Shown here in pieces: positions 17,025 through 25,454 of a DNA stretch of 36,614 nucleotides. The notes beneath the pieces were generated by a model. That model did not search any database and was not told the origin of the DNA. It saw only the letters and a program-made list of their open reading frames with translations. Location: NCBI GenBank assembly GCA_905200315.1, contig CAJKKA010000004.1, positions 1 through 36,614 on the forward strand, given 5' to 3'. How positions within the stretch are numbered: the first letter of the stretch is position 1; the number at the start of each line of letters is the position of its first letter. Made by a program: the position numbers and the translations under genes. Source of the stretch: an uncultured Clostridium sp. GTDB lineage: Bacteria; Bacillota_A; Clostridia; TANB77; CAG-508.

Positions 17025-17158
17025 TCTTACAGAAGGAAAATGTAAATATTTTAGTTAGCTCCCTATATTAACTATCAAATTTACTTAAAATTCAACCAAA
17101 TTTGTATTAAGTCCCCCTTAAATAAAAAAGTAAGATTTTTAGGAAAGTTCCTTCTGTG
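17023..17158. other. Structured element with alternative pairings (possible small RNA)
   Basis: The outer arms CTTACAGAAGGAA (17026-17038) and TTCCTTCTGTGAG (17146-17158) pair over 13 positions. An overlapping pairing, AATCTTAC (17023-17030) with GTAAGATT (17131-17138), excludes the first. Inside are GTAAAT-TAGTTA...TAACTA-ATTTAC (about 17041-17083) and ACTTAA...TTAAGT; the loops carry CTCCC and TCCCCC on the plus strand. The strand of any transcript is not settled. Confidence 0.5.
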
Positions 17159-17173
17159 AGCCCACATATATAA

Positions 17174-17656
17174 TTACCAATGATAAGTTTCATTATTAGA
17201 AATTTTAAAAGCTCTAAATAATTGTTCAACTAAAAATACACGAATTAATTGGTGAGGAAAAGTCATTTTAGAAAAGCATAATTTATCATTAGAAAGCTTT
17301 AATAAATCATCAGTTAAACCTAAAGTTCCGCCAATTATAAAGGTTATTTGACTATTATAATTTAAAGCAATTTTTTCAATTTCTTTTGAAAAATCAATAG
17401 AAGAAAGCTCTTTTCCACTTAAATCTAATGCAATAATATAAGAATCCTTTTTTATTTTTTGAATAATTTTTTGAGATTCTTTATATTTTATTTCAGATAT
17501 AATTGAATCATTTATTTTTGATGGTAATTTTTCATCTGCAACTTCAATTATTTCAAACTTGCAGTATTTAGAAAGTCTTTTGGAATATTCAGCAATAGCA
17601 TCTGAAAAAAATTTTTCTTTAATTTTACCAACACAAATAATATTAATAGTTAGCAT
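17174..17656 (-). CDS. rlmH: 23S rRNA (pseudouridine1915-N3)-methyltransferase RlmH
   Basis: A 160-residue SPOUT-class methyltransferase that methylates pseudouridine 1915 in 23S rRNA of assembled 70S ribosomes. Family blocks: CVGKIKEKFF (about 8-17), LDLSGKELSS, FIIGGTLGL (SAM knot) and KMTFPHQLIRVFLVEQLFRAF. It ends in ...YHW, where many members end in YHK. It is the last gene of the murA-walJ-rlmH minus-strand group, 15 bases from walJ, matching the walJ-rlmH association in other Firmicutes. Confidence 0.96.
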   Translation of the reverse strand: MLTINIICVGKIKEKFFSDAIAEYSKRLSKYCKFEIIEVADEKLPSKINDSIISEIKYKESQKIIQKIKKDSYIIALDLSGKELSSIDFSKEIEKIALNYNSQITFIIGGTLGLTDDLLKLSNDKLCFSKMTFPHQLIRVFLVEQLFRAFKISNNETYHW

Positions 17657-17671
17657 ATAATTTTGCTCCTT

Positions 17672-18460
17672 TTATATTTCAAACAATTTACTTGGTTCAG
17701 TTCTACTTGCAACAGTTAAGTTTAAAGAGTTTTCATCAAAATCTTTTTTTATTAATTCATCTACAACAGTTTTATAAGCAAGTTCTGGAAAGTTACTTTC
17801 TTTGCTTAAATGTCCTAAAACAACTTGAGATAGTCCTGTATTTAATAAATAAGCAACAGTTTTTCCTGCCATATAGTTAGGAAGATGCCCTTTATTACCA
17901 GAAATTCTTTGTTTTAAATGAAATGGATATGAACAGCATTTTAAAACTTCTGGATCATAATTAGATTCTAACATTAAAAAAGAGCTTCCTTCTATTGTAT
18001 TTAAAATATCTAAACTCATATTTCCAATATCTGTTGCTACACTTAATTGTTTGTTATCGCCGAAAATTGTATATCCAACAGGATTTGCAGCATCATGTGG
18101 AATGGAAAAAGGCTTAAATATTAGGTCATTTATTTCAAATTTTTCATTTGTATTTATACAATTTATGTTATTACACATTATTTTTTCTGTTTGTTTAGGC
18201 ATTGCATCAAAAGTTTCTTTTGTTGCATAAACGGGAATATTATATTTTTTAGAAAGTGTTCCTAAAGATTGAACATGGTCAGAATGTTCGTGTGTTATAA
18301 CTATTGCATCTAAATCTTCAACATTAACATTAAAAGATGCAAGTGCTTCAGTTATTTTCTTAGCACTTACACCTGTATCTATTAATACTTTAGAATTATC
18401 GCTTTGTAAAAAAAGTGAATTTCCTGTACTACCACTATAAAGACTACTAAAGTTTAACAT
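17672..18460 (-). CDS. walJ: MBL-fold metallohydrolase, YycJ/WalJ family
   Basis: A 262-residue metallo-beta-lactamase-fold protein. It opens with LYSGSTGNSLFLQ, with the metal-binding HEHSDH at residues 57-62 and later conserved blocks LESNYDPE and VVLGHLSKESN. In B. subtilis the family member belongs to the walRK locus and is thought to link DNA replication or cell division to the cell wall; the enzymatic substrate (likely a nucleic acid) is uncertain. There is no walRK here. It lies between murA and rlmH in a probable operon. Confidence 0.9.
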   Translation of the reverse strand: MLNFSSLYSGSTGNSLFLQSDNSKVLIDTGVSAKKITEALASFNVNVEDLDAIVITHEHSDHVQSLGTLSKKYNIPVYATKETFDAMPKQTEKIMCNNINCINTNEKFEINDLIFKPFSIPHDAANPVGYTIFGDNKQLSVATDIGNMSLDILNTIEGSSFLMLESNYDPEVLKCCSYPFHLKQRISGNKGHLPNYMAGKTVAYLLNTGLSQVVLGHLSKESNFPELAYKTVVDELIKKDFDENSLNLTVASRTEPSKLFEI

Positions 18461-18473
18461 TTATTTTGTACCT

Positions 18474-19736
18474 CTATTCTTTAATTCTTTGTATATTTAA
18501 TCCTAAATTTCTAAATTTCTCTTCTATATTTTCGTAACCTCTATCAATATATTGAAGATTGTATATTTCAGTTTGTCCTTCTGCACAAGCAGCAGCTATT
18601 ATTAATGCCGCACCCGCACGTAAATCTGTTGAATAAACTGGAGCTCCATATAATTTTTCAACCCCTTCAAAAATAGCAGTTTTTCCTTGGGCTGTAATTT
18701 GTGCACCCATTTTATTTAGTTCTGCAGTGTATTGAAATCTAGATTCCCAAATACTTTCATTTATAATACTTGTTCCTTCGGCAGTACACAATGCTACACC
18801 CATTTGAGGTTGTAAATCCGTAGGGAAACCAGGATGAGGAAGTGTTTTTATATTTAATTTTGTAGGTCGTTTATCACACCATACTCTAATATTTTCTCCG
18901 TCTAAATCTTCAACATGTGCTCCCATTTCTATAATTTTTGCAGTTAAAGCCTCTAAATGTTTAGTTATACAATTCTTTATTAAAATATCTCCTCTTGTAG
19001 CAACAGCTGCTAACATAAAAGTTCCGGCTTCGATTTGATCTGGAACAATTGAATATGTACATGTGTTTTTTAATTCTTTAACACCATTTATTTTTATGCT
19101 ATCTGTACCAGCACCTCTAATATCAGCACCACAGGAATTTAAAAAGTTTGCAACATCAACAATATGTGGTTCCTTTGCTGGGTTATCTATAATTGTTGTT
19201 CCTTCTGCAAGAACACTTGCAAGCATTAAATTAATTGTTGCACCAACAGAAACAACATCTAAATAAATTGCTGTACCTTTTAAACTATCTGTTTTAGCAT
19301 GAATTTTACCTTGTTCAACTTCAACAGTTGCACCTAAAGCTTCAAATCCTTTTATATGTTGGTCTATAGGACGAGCACCTAAATTACATCCTCCAGGTAA
19401 ACCAACTTCTGCAGAATGATATTTTCCAAGTAACGCACCTATTAAATAGTAAGAAGCTCTAAACTTACTTGTTTTATCTAAAGGTGCATTGGTTGAAGTT
19501 ATATTACTTGTATCAATTTCTAAAGTATTTTTCTTTTTCCATGTTATTTGTGCACCTAAATTTTTTAATATATCACAAATTATATTTATATCACTAATAT
19601 TTGGAACATTTTCTAAAGTGCAAACACCTTTTAATAAAAGTGTTGCAGGTAAAATAGCTACGGCCGAATTTTTTGCACCAACAATAGATACTTCACCTTT
19701 AAGAGGTGTTCCACCTGTTACAACTAATTTTTCCAA
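18474..19736 (-). CDS. murA: UDP-N-acetylglucosamine 1-carboxyvinyltransferase
   Basis: The first committed step of peptidoglycan synthesis: transfer of enolpyruvate from PEP to UDP-GlcNAc. The TTG at 19736 is chosen because TGGAGG lies seven bases upstream; the frame continues upstream but that stretch overlaps the promoter. It gives 420 residues, the normal length, beginning MEKLVVTGG. The conserved Lys-Asn pair is at 22-23 and the active-site cysteine is Cys117 in GGCNLGARP, so the enzyme should be fosfomycin-sensitive. It heads the murA-walJ-rlmH group. Many Firmicutes carry two murA copies; which this is cannot be told. Confidence 0.96.
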   Translation of the reverse strand: MEKLVVTGGTPLKGEVSIVGAKNSAVAILPATLLLKGVCTLENVPNISDINIICDILKNLGAQITWKKKNTLEIDTSNITSTNAPLDKTSKFRASYYLIGALLGKYHSAEVGLPGGCNLGARPIDQHIKGFEALGATVEVEQGKIHAKTDSLKGTAIYLDVVSVGATINLMLASVLAEGTTIIDNPAKEPHIVDVANFLNSCGADIRGAGTDSIKINGVKELKNTCTYSIVPDQIEAGTFMLAAVATRGDILIKNCITKHLEALTAKIIEMGAHVEDLDGENIRVWCDKRPTKLNIKTLPHPGFPTDLQPQMGVALCTAEGTSIINESIWESRFQYTAELNKMGAQITAQGKTAIFEGVEKLYGAPVYSTDLRAGAALIIAAACAEGQTEIYNLQYIDRGYENIEEKFRNLGLNIQRIKE

Positions 19737-19783
19737 ATTAATAACCTCCATTATTAGTATATTTAATTCAATAATCAAGATAT

Positions 19784-19812
19784 AATATAACATAAACGTT
19801 TTTAATTTACAA
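19784..19812 (-). promoter_or_regulatory. Promoter of murA
   Basis: Minus strand: TTGTAA (19812-19807), 17-bp spacer, TATATT (19789-19784), about 48 bases before the TTG start. Confidence 0.6.
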
Positions 19813-19820
19813 TAAAAAAA

Positions 19821-20498
19821 TTAATTTTTTGAAGCTAGCATCATTTTTGTATTGTTTAATAATTCTACAATTTTAAATTTGAAAGTTATATCTGTATTAT
19901 TTTGATTTTCAGAATTACCATTGCATATTAAATCATATTCTTCTTGACTTAAGTTTTCCTTTAATAAATCTTTAGAATCATCTGGAACAATACCAGAGGT
20001 AACATCTACAAAACATAAAGGTGGGAACATTACACACCACCAATTTTTTCCTTCGGCTTTACCTATTTTTATCCTTAATGCATCGTAATAACCTTCTGGT
20101 AGAGAAATATCACCATATGTTTTTGTAGGGAAAAACACATTGTCAATAGAAATATCAACATTATAATTATATCCATTTTCTTTTATAGTATTTAATGCAA
20201 TTTCTTTAAATTCATTTAAATGTATAGTTGCAATTTCAATTGCTTCTTCTTTAGAAGTTGTTTTTGAACATAAAGTATTCATATATCTAAGAACATTATC
20301 TCGTACTTTAAGTTTTAAATTTTGGTCATCTTCAGAATCGCTGTTTGCAATTACATGTAATCTAAAAACGCTTTTCTGTAAATCTGTAGAAATAGCATTT
20401 ACATAGCTAATAGAACATATTAATGTATAAATAAAAAGTAATGGTAAAATAAATAAAAACAATTTAATTTTATATGGTAATTTTTTTAAATAATTCAT
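19821..20498 (-). CDS. spoIIR: Stage II sporulation protein R
   Basis: A 225-residue secreted signalling protein. N-terminal membrane/signal segment at about 11-31 (KLFLFILPLLFIYTLICSI), then the conserved FRLHVIANSDSEDDQNLKLKVRD block (about 45-67) and WWCVMFPPLCFVD (about 146-158). It is made in the forespore and triggers SpoIIGA to process pro-sigma-E in the mother cell. The start ATG has AAGGAG upstream. It is a single gene between murA and a divergent unit. A GTATA box upstream on the minus strand could belong to a sigma-F promoter, but the -10 match is weak. Confidence 0.95.
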   Translation of the reverse strand: MNYLKKLPYKIKLFLFILPLLFIYTLICSISYVNAISTDLQKSVFRLHVIANSDSEDDQNLKLKVRDNVLRYMNTLCSKTTSKEEAIEIATIHLNEFKEIALNTIKENGYNYNVDISIDNVFFPTKTYGDISLPEGYYDALRIKIGKAEGKNWWCVMFPPLCFVDVTSGIVPDDSKDLLKENLSQEEYDLICNGNSENQNNTDITFKFKIVELLNNTKMMLASKN

Positions 20499-20617
20499 AA
20501 AAACTCCTTTACTGTAAAAAATATTATTTAAAAAAAGTATTAACCAAAATTAAAAAAATATACAAATTCGTATTATATTTTTGTCGAATAAAATCTACGA
20601 AAACATACGGAAATACA

Positions 20618-20646
20618 TTGACGAGGGAAAATATAAATGGTAAAAT
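20618..20646 (+). promoter_or_regulatory. Promoter of the 159-aa gene
   Basis: TTGACG (20618-20623), 17-bp spacer, TAAAAT (20641-20646). Confidence 0.7.
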
Positions 20647-20673
20647 ATGGAAATAGAAAGCGAGGTATTAAAT

Positions 20674-21153
20674 ATGTATGATGAAAAAATATGCAATTTT
20701 TATGCAAATGAAGTTCATCTTGGTGTAACAATAGTACCGTTTGTAGCAAATAAAATAAAAGAAGAAAATAAAATATGTACTTTATTAAATGTAGATATAA
20801 ATAATGAAATAGAAAAAGTAATTTCAAAAATAAATATTGAAGAAAGTTTAAAAGATAAAATTTTAGAAATTAATTGGAACAAAACAAAATTAGAAGGTAA
20901 TGAAATAAAACAGTATTTAGATAATGAACTAGAAAACAATAACAAGATATATGTAATAATAAATGGAAATAAAAATGAGGTAGAAGAAAAGAATAAATAT
21001 ATAGAAGAAATTAGAAAGGAAAATATGGACAAAACAATAAACGTAGTAAATTGCTTTGAAATAGAGCATACAGAAGTAAATAAGGCGTTATTGAGGAATT
21101 ATCATAAAATATTAAATTCAGAAGGATGTAGATATATAAAAAATGTAAAATAA
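20674..21153 (+). CDS. Conserved-type hypothetical protein, 159 aa
   Basis: ATG 20674 is selected because GCGAGG (20660-20665) lies eight bases upstream and the promoter ends at 20646; the ATG at 20647 would directly follow the -10 box. The product is soluble and has no membrane segment. It opens MYDEKICNFYANEVHLGVTI, then alternates Lys/Glu-rich helices and a hydrophobic strand (KIYVIINGN, about 96-104), ending with a short segment that holds a cysteine. I do not recognise a function. It is divergent from spoIIR and followed 4 bases later by the promoter of the next gene. Confidence 0.8.
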   Translation: MYDEKICNFYANEVHLGVTIVPFVANKIKEENKICTLLNVDINNEIEKVISKINIEESLKDKILEINWNKTKLEGNEIKQYLDNELENNNKIYVIINGNKNEVEEKNKYIEEIRKENMDKTINVVNCFEIEHTEVNKALLRNYHKILNSEGCRYIKNVK

Positions 21154-21157
21154 AATA

Positions 21158-21186
21158 TTGACTAAAGTTCAAGATTATATTATTAT
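21158..21186 (+). promoter_or_regulatory. Promoter of the uridylyltransferase gene
   Basis: TTGACT (21158-21163), 17-bp spacer, TATTAT (21181-21186). The TTG that could be read as a start codon at 21158 is part of the -35 box. Confidence 0.75.
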
Positions 21187-21217
21187 AAAAAAACATAATA
21201 AGAAAAGAGGGTTTTAT

Positions 21218-22459
21218 ATGGAAGAAAAATATGAAGAAATAAAGAAAACATTAGTTAAATATAATCAAGAACAATTATTAGTTAATTATAAAAATATGAA
21301 TCAAAAAGATAAAGAAAAACTTTTAAGTGAAATTGAAAATATAGATTTTGGTTTTATGAATAGTTTATATAAAGATGCTAAAAAAGAGCTAACTTTTAAA
21401 GATGAAAAAATAGAATCTATAGACTGTACAGAAAAAAATAGATTACCAAAAGAAGAAAAAGAAAAATACGATAAAATAGGAACTGAAAAAATAAAAGCAG
21501 GGAAGTTAGCTGTTGTAACAATGGCAGGAGGACAAGGTACAAGACTTGGACATTCAGGACCAAAAGGAACATTTAAATTAAATGTAGGAAAAGAAATGTC
21601 TTTATTTGAAATACTTTGTAAAACATTAAAAGAAGCAAAAGAAAAATATGGAGTATATGTACACTGGTATATAATGACAAGTAACCAAAATAATAAAGAA
21701 ACTGTAGAATTCTTTGAAAAGAATAATTATTTTGATTATCCCAAAGAGAAAGTTACATTTTTTATCCAAGGTGAACTACCAATGGTAGGTTTAGATGGAA
21801 AAGTACTTGTAGATGAAAAAGGTTTTGTTAAACTAGCTTCGGATGGACATGGAGGAGTTTTTGAATCTATGGATAAATCTGGTGTGTTAGAACAAATGAA
21901 AAAAGAAGGAACAGAATGGGTATTTGTAGGTGGAGTTGATAATGTACTTGTAAAAATGGTAGACAATACACTAATAGGACTTGCTGAAAGTAAAAATTGT
22001 TTAGCAGCTGGAAAATCTTTAATAAAAGCAAATGAAAAAGAAAAAGTAGGAGTATTTTGCATGAGAAATGGTAAACCAAGTGTTATAGAATATTCAGAAA
22101 TTTCAGATGAATTAGCTGAATTAAAAGATGAAAATGGAGAACTTGTATATAGCGAATCACATATTTTATGTAATATGTTTAATATGAAAAGATTAGAAAT
22201 GATATCAAAAAACAAATTACCATATCATGTTGCTAAGAAGAAAGCTAATTATATGAATGAAAAAGGCGAAATTATAACAGCCAAAGAGCCAAATGCATAT
22301 AAATTTGAAAGCTTTATTTTTGATGCATTTACAAGTTTAGATAGTATGGTAATAATGAGAGTAAAAAGAGAAGAAGAATTTGCACCAGTAAAAAATGCAG
22401 AAGGAGTAGATTCACCAGAAACAGCAACAAAACTATACAGAAAATTTTATAAAATATAA
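21218..22459 (+). CDS. UDPGP-family uridylyltransferase (UTP-glucose-1-P or UDP-GlcNAc pyrophosphorylase type)
   Basis: A 413-residue nucleotidyltransferase of the eukaryote-like UDPGP/UAP1 family, with the nucleotide-binding motif MAGGQGTRLGHSGPKG at residues 102-117 and later family blocks FIQGELPM and FVGGVDNVLV. It makes a UDP-sugar from UTP and a sugar-1-phosphate; the sugar (glucose or GlcNAc) cannot be fixed by eye. ATG 21218 is used, with AAGAGGG six bases upstream. The next gene is a phosphohexomutase, which would supply the sugar-1-phosphate, supporting a joint role in UDP-sugar supply for the envelope. Confidence 0.9.
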   Translation: MEEKYEEIKKTLVKYNQEQLLVNYKNMNQKDKEKLLSEIENIDFGFMNSLYKDAKKELTFKDEKIESIDCTEKNRLPKEEKEKYDKIGTEKIKAGKLAVVTMAGGQGTRLGHSGPKGTFKLNVGKEMSLFEILCKTLKEAKEKYGVYVHWYIMTSNQNNKETVEFFEKNNYFDYPKEKVTFFIQGELPMVGLDGKVLVDEKGFVKLASDGHGGVFESMDKSGVLEQMKKEGTEWVFVGGVDNVLVKMVDNTLIGLAESKNCLAAGKSLIKANEKEKVGVFCMRNGKPSVIEYSEISDELAELKDENGELVYSESHILCNMFNMKRLEMISKNKLPYHVAKKKANYMNEKGEIITAKEPNAYKFESFIFDAFTSLDSMVIMRVKREEEFAPVKNAEGVDSPETATKLYRKFYKI

Positions 22460-22466
22460 TATTTTT

Positions 22467-22493
22467 AATAGCGGCTATGCACCGCTATTTTTA
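22467..22493 (+). terminator. Terminator of the uridylyltransferase gene
   Basis: AATAGCGG (22467-22474) pairs with CCGCTATT (22482-22489), 7-base loop, short T run. Confidence 0.8.
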
Positions 22494-22520
22494 TGTTATA
22501 GAAAATTTTTATTGTTTTTA

Positions 22521-22549
22521 TTGATATAATTTTTTATTTTATATATAAT
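22521..22549 (+). promoter_or_regulatory. Promoter of the phosphohexomutase gene
   Basis: TTGATA (22521-22526), 17-bp spacer, TATAAT (22544-22549). Confidence 0.75.
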
Positions 22550-22573
22550 TAGAAAAAAATTAGGAGGTATTTT

Positions 22574-24301
22574 ATGAAATATTTAGAGGAATATAAAAAA
22601 TGGTGTAATGATAATATTTTTGATGAATCTACTAAAAAGGAATTAAAAGAAATTGAAAATAATGTGAAAGAAATAGAAGATAGATTTTACAAAGAACTTG
22701 AATTTGGTACAGCAGGTCTTAGAGGAATTATAGGTGCTGGAACTAATAGAATGAATATTTATACAGTTGGTAAAGCAACTCAAGGTTTGGCTAATTTTAT
22801 AAAAAAAGAAAATGGAGAAAATAAAGGAGTTGCAATTAGTTTCGATTCTAGACATATGTCTCCGGAATTTAGTGAAGAAGCAGCATTAATTTTAAATGCT
22901 AATGGAATTAAAACATATATTTTTAATTCTTTAAGACCTGTTCCAGAATTATCTTTTGCAGTAAGAGAATTAAGTTGTATTGCTGGAATTATGATTACAG
23001 CAAGTCATAATCCACCAAAATACAATGGATATAAAGTTTATTGGGAAGATGGAGCACAAATTGTTGCACCAAAAGATAAACAAATTATAGATGAAGTAAA
23101 TAATATAAAAGATTATGCAGAAATAAAGAAAATTTCTAAAGAAGAAGCAACAGAAAAAGGTTTATATAATGTTATAGGAAAAGAACTAGATGATAAATAC
23201 ATGAAAGCACTTGAAGATTTAGTTTTAAATAAAGATGTTATTACAAAAATGCAAAAGAATTTAAAAATTGTATATACACCATTACATGGAACAGGGAATA
23301 TTCCTGTAAGAGAAATTTTAAAAAGATTAGGATTTGAAAATGTTTATGTAGTTAAACAGCAAGAATTACCAGATGGAAATTTTCCAACAGTTAGTTATCC
23401 AAACCCAGAAGATAAAAAAGCCTTTGAACTTGCATTGAAATTAGCAGAAGAAGTTGATGCAGATGTTGTTTTGGCCACTGACCCAGATGCAGATAGACTT
23501 GGAGTATATGCAAAAGATTCTAAAACAGGAGAATATAAATCTTTTACTGGAAATATGTCGGGGCTTTTAATAGCAGAATATGAATTATCACAAAAAAAAG
23601 AAAAAGGATTGCTTCCTAAAAATGGTGCATTAATAAAAACTATAGTTTCTTCAAACTTAGCAGATGCAATTGCAAAAGAATATAATATAAAATTAATAGA
23701 AGTTCTAACAGGATTTAAATATATAGGAGAACAAATAAAAATATTTGAACAAACCAAAGAATATGAGTATTTATTTGGGTTTGAAGAAAGTTATGGTTGC
23801 TTAATTGGTACACATGCAAGAGATAAAGATGCAATAGCAGCAGTAATGGCACTTTGCGAAGCGGCAGCATATTACAAACAATTTAATTTAAGCTTATGGG
23901 ATCAAATGATAAATATTTATAATAAATATGGATTTTACAAAGAAGGACTACTTTCAATTACAATGGAAGGAGTAGATGGTGCAGATAAAATAAAAGCAAT
24001 AATGGAAAAATTAAGACAAAATCCACTACAAAAATTAGGAAAATATAAAGTATTAAAGTTTAAAGACTACAAAGAAAATAAAGTAATTGATATGAACACG
24101 AAAGAAGAAAGTAAAACAGGACTTCCAATATCAAACGTACTATATTTTGAATTAGAAAATAATGGATGGTGTTGTGTACGACCATCAGGAACAGAACCAA
24201 AAATAAAATTCTATGTAGGAGTAAAATCAGACAGTCTAGAAAATTCAGAAAATGAAATGAATGAATTATTAGAAGAACTAAACAAAATTGTAAGAAATTA
24301 A
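22574..24301 (+). CDS. Phosphoglucomutase/phosphomannomutase (alpha-D-phosphohexomutase)
   Basis: A 575-residue enzyme with all four family motifs: GTAGLRG (45-51), the phosphoserine loop TASHNP (142-147, Ser144), metal site DPDADR, sugar loop GFEESYG and phosphate-binding RPSGTEPK near the C-terminus. It interconverts hexose 6- and 1-phosphates and corresponds to the PgcA type of Firmicutes. The start ATG is preceded by TAGGAGG. It has its own promoter, separated by a terminator from the uridylyltransferase gene, but the two are metabolically linked. Confidence 0.95.
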   Translation: MKYLEEYKKWCNDNIFDESTKKELKEIENNVKEIEDRFYKELEFGTAGLRGIIGAGTNRMNIYTVGKATQGLANFIKKENGENKGVAISFDSRHMSPEFSEEAALILNANGIKTYIFNSLRPVPELSFAVRELSCIAGIMITASHNPPKYNGYKVYWEDGAQIVAPKDKQIIDEVNNIKDYAEIKKISKEEATEKGLYNVIGKELDDKYMKALEDLVLNKDVITKMQKNLKIVYTPLHGTGNIPVREILKRLGFENVYVVKQQELPDGNFPTVSYPNPEDKKAFELALKLAEEVDADVVLATDPDADRLGVYAKDSKTGEYKSFTGNMSGLLIAEYELSQKKEKGLLPKNGALIKTIVSSNLADAIAKEYNIKLIEVLTGFKYIGEQIKIFEQTKEYEYLFGFEESYGCLIGTHARDKDAIAAVMALCEAAAYYKQFNLSLWDQMINIYNKYGFYKEGLLSITMEGVDGADKIKAIMEKLRQNPLQKLGKYKVLKFKDYKENKVIDMNTKEESKTGLPISNVLYFELENNGWCCVRPSGTEPKIKFYVGVKSDSLENSENEMNELLEELNKIVRN

Positions 24302-24360
24302 ATAATTACAAACAATTGATGTAAAACATATAAGGGCAGTTTTCGCATATTGAAATTTAT

Positions 24361-24389
24361 TTGACAAATTAAAAAAATATTTATATAAT
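24361..24389 (+). promoter_or_regulatory. Perfect consensus promoter of a candidate small RNA
   Basis: TTGACA (24361-24366), exactly 17 bp, TATAAT (24384-24389). No coding gene follows on this strand before a terminator. Confidence 0.85.
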
Positions 24390-24395
24390 AATAGA

Positions 24396-24478
24396 AAATG
24401 AGAGCCACAGAAATGTGTGCTACCTAAGATTTAGATAAAACACCACATAGCTTGGCGAAGCGTAATGTGGTGTTTTTA
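24396..24478 (+). ncRNA. Candidate ~83-nt intergenic small RNA
   Basis: The segment between the consensus promoter and a strong terminator holds no meaningful ORF (only nine codons incl. stop, without ribosome site). It can fold into AGC-CACA-GAAA-TGTG-(T)-GCT, a hairpin capped by a GNRA tetraloop, then CTAA-GAT-TTAG, then the terminator hairpin. It resembles no RNA family I can name. Its 3' part overlaps the terminator of the minus-strand ttcA unit. Confidence 0.55.
24439..24477. terminator. Bidirectional terminator (small RNA + / ttcA unit -)
   Basis: AACACCACAT (24439-24448) pairs with ATGTGGTGTT (24465-24474), with inner GCTT-GGCG-AAGC. T runs follow on the plus strand and TTTT on the minus strand. 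Confidence 0.88.
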
Positions 24479-24631
24479 TTATTTGCTCAAAATTACTACT
24501 ATTGCAATAATCAAGGCAAATGCTATAACAGTTATTCCTACTAATCCGTAGAATAATAAGTATATTATTAAGATAAATACAAGAGAACAGAATAAAATTA
24601 TAGAAAAAATATAATTAGGTTTAAATATATT
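24479..24631 (-). pseudogene. Open frame for a small membrane protein without a start codon
   Basis: Directly downstream of the ttcA stop the minus strand is open for 50 codons to TAA (24481-24479), five bases before the terminator. The reading gives a membrane-protein-like sequence with two hydrophobic stretches, ending FALIIAIVVILSK. No ATG, GTG or TTG and no ribosome site exists at its beginning. It may be the remnant of a gene, or use a rare start (ATA/ATT). Confidence 0.35.
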
Positions 24632-24634
24632 TTA

Positions 24635-25351
24635 CTATTTATTATTTTTCCATCCATCTAATCCTGCACGTTTAATAGCACCATATAAATTTGAACGAAT
24701 ATGAGGTAAATCTTTATAAAAACTTTGTATTAATTTTTTCATTTCTTCTCTTTTAGAATTTCCATCCATAGGACATGCTTTTGGCATTACTTCTATGTTG
24801 TTTCTTTTTACAAAGTTTTGAATATATTTTTCTGGTGCATAAATTAAAGGTCTAATTAATGTTATTTCAGATTTATTCATATAGCTTTTGGGTGAAAATG
24901 TTCCTATACTTCCAGCATAAAAAAGATTTAATAAAAAGGTTTCTAAAACATCTTCTTCATTATGCCCTAAAGCAATTTTATTGCAACCCTCTCTTTTAGC
25001 AACAGTATTTAAAGCACCTCTACGAAGGTTTGCACATAAAGAACAAGGATTTTTTTCTTTTCTAATTTCAAAAACAATTTCTTGGGCATGTGAATGTTCT
25101 TCAAAAAATGGTACATTTAATTTATCACAAAAATTTTTAATTAAACTACTATCAAAAAATTCAAAACCAGGATTTATAGTAACTCCAATTATATCAAATT
25201 TTTTAGGATAAAATCTTTGCAAATTTTTAAGCCCAAGTAATAAAGTAAAAGAATCTTTACCACCAGAAAGAGCAACTGCAATTTTATCTCCATCTTCAAT
25301 CATATTATATTCATCAATAGCTTTTCTCATATAACCTAAAATTTTTTGCAT
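24635..25351 (-). CDS. TtcA-family tRNA thiolation (PP-loop ATPase) protein
   Basis: A 238-residue adenine-nucleotide alpha-hydrolase. PP-loop SGGKDS at residues 29-34, CSLC at 103-106 and a further cysteine in ACPMDG, matching the TtcA pattern that holds an iron-sulfur cluster; GHNEEDVLETFLLN is also conserved. TtcA makes 2-thiocytidine at position 32 of some tRNAs. In Gram-positives the exact target of TtcA-like proteins is less sure. The start is preceded by GGAGG nine bases upstream. It is the first gene of a minus-strand unit ending at 24439. Confidence 0.88.
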   Translation of the reverse strand: MQKILGYMRKAIDEYNMIEDGDKIAVALSGGKDSFTLLLGLKNLQRFYPKKFDIIGVTINPGFEFFDSSLIKNFCDKLNVPFFEEHSHAQEIVFEIRKEKNPCSLCANLRRGALNTVAKREGCNKIALGHNEEDVLETFLLNLFYAGSIGTFSPKSYMNKSEITLIRPLIYAPEKYIQNFVKRNNIEVMPKACPMDGNSKREEMKKLIQSFYKDLPHIRSNLYGAIKRAGLDGWKNNK

Positions 25352-25454
25352 ATAAATTAACCTCCAAAAATTTTTTTTATTATATGTAAATTTATATAAA
25401 AAATCAAGGCATAATCAGATATTATAAGTTATTCATAAAAAGCTTAAAAATTTA

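Noticed and set aside
17025..17160. Antisense antitoxin RNA for the 34-codon ORF
   Set aside because: No minus-strand promoter with acceptable -35/-10 and spacing and no direct-repeat complementarity to the ORF was found, so a complete type I pair is not claimed there.
19697..19712. TGTTCCACCTGTTACA, resembling a parS site (13 of 16 to TGTTCCACGTGGAACA)
   Set aside because: It lies within murA coding sequence, is not a palindrome in its right half, and three mismatches include the central positions; probably chance.
19737..19793. Longer N-terminus of murA from 19793
   Set aside because: It would overlap the promoter and lacks a ribosome site; the TTG at 19736 gives the standard family length.
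20499..20640. Sigma-F promoter for spoIIR (GTATA at about 20563-20567 on the minus strand)
   Set aside because: The -35-like GTATA is present but spacing and the -10 element do not fit the GGNNANANTR type well; not listed as a feature.
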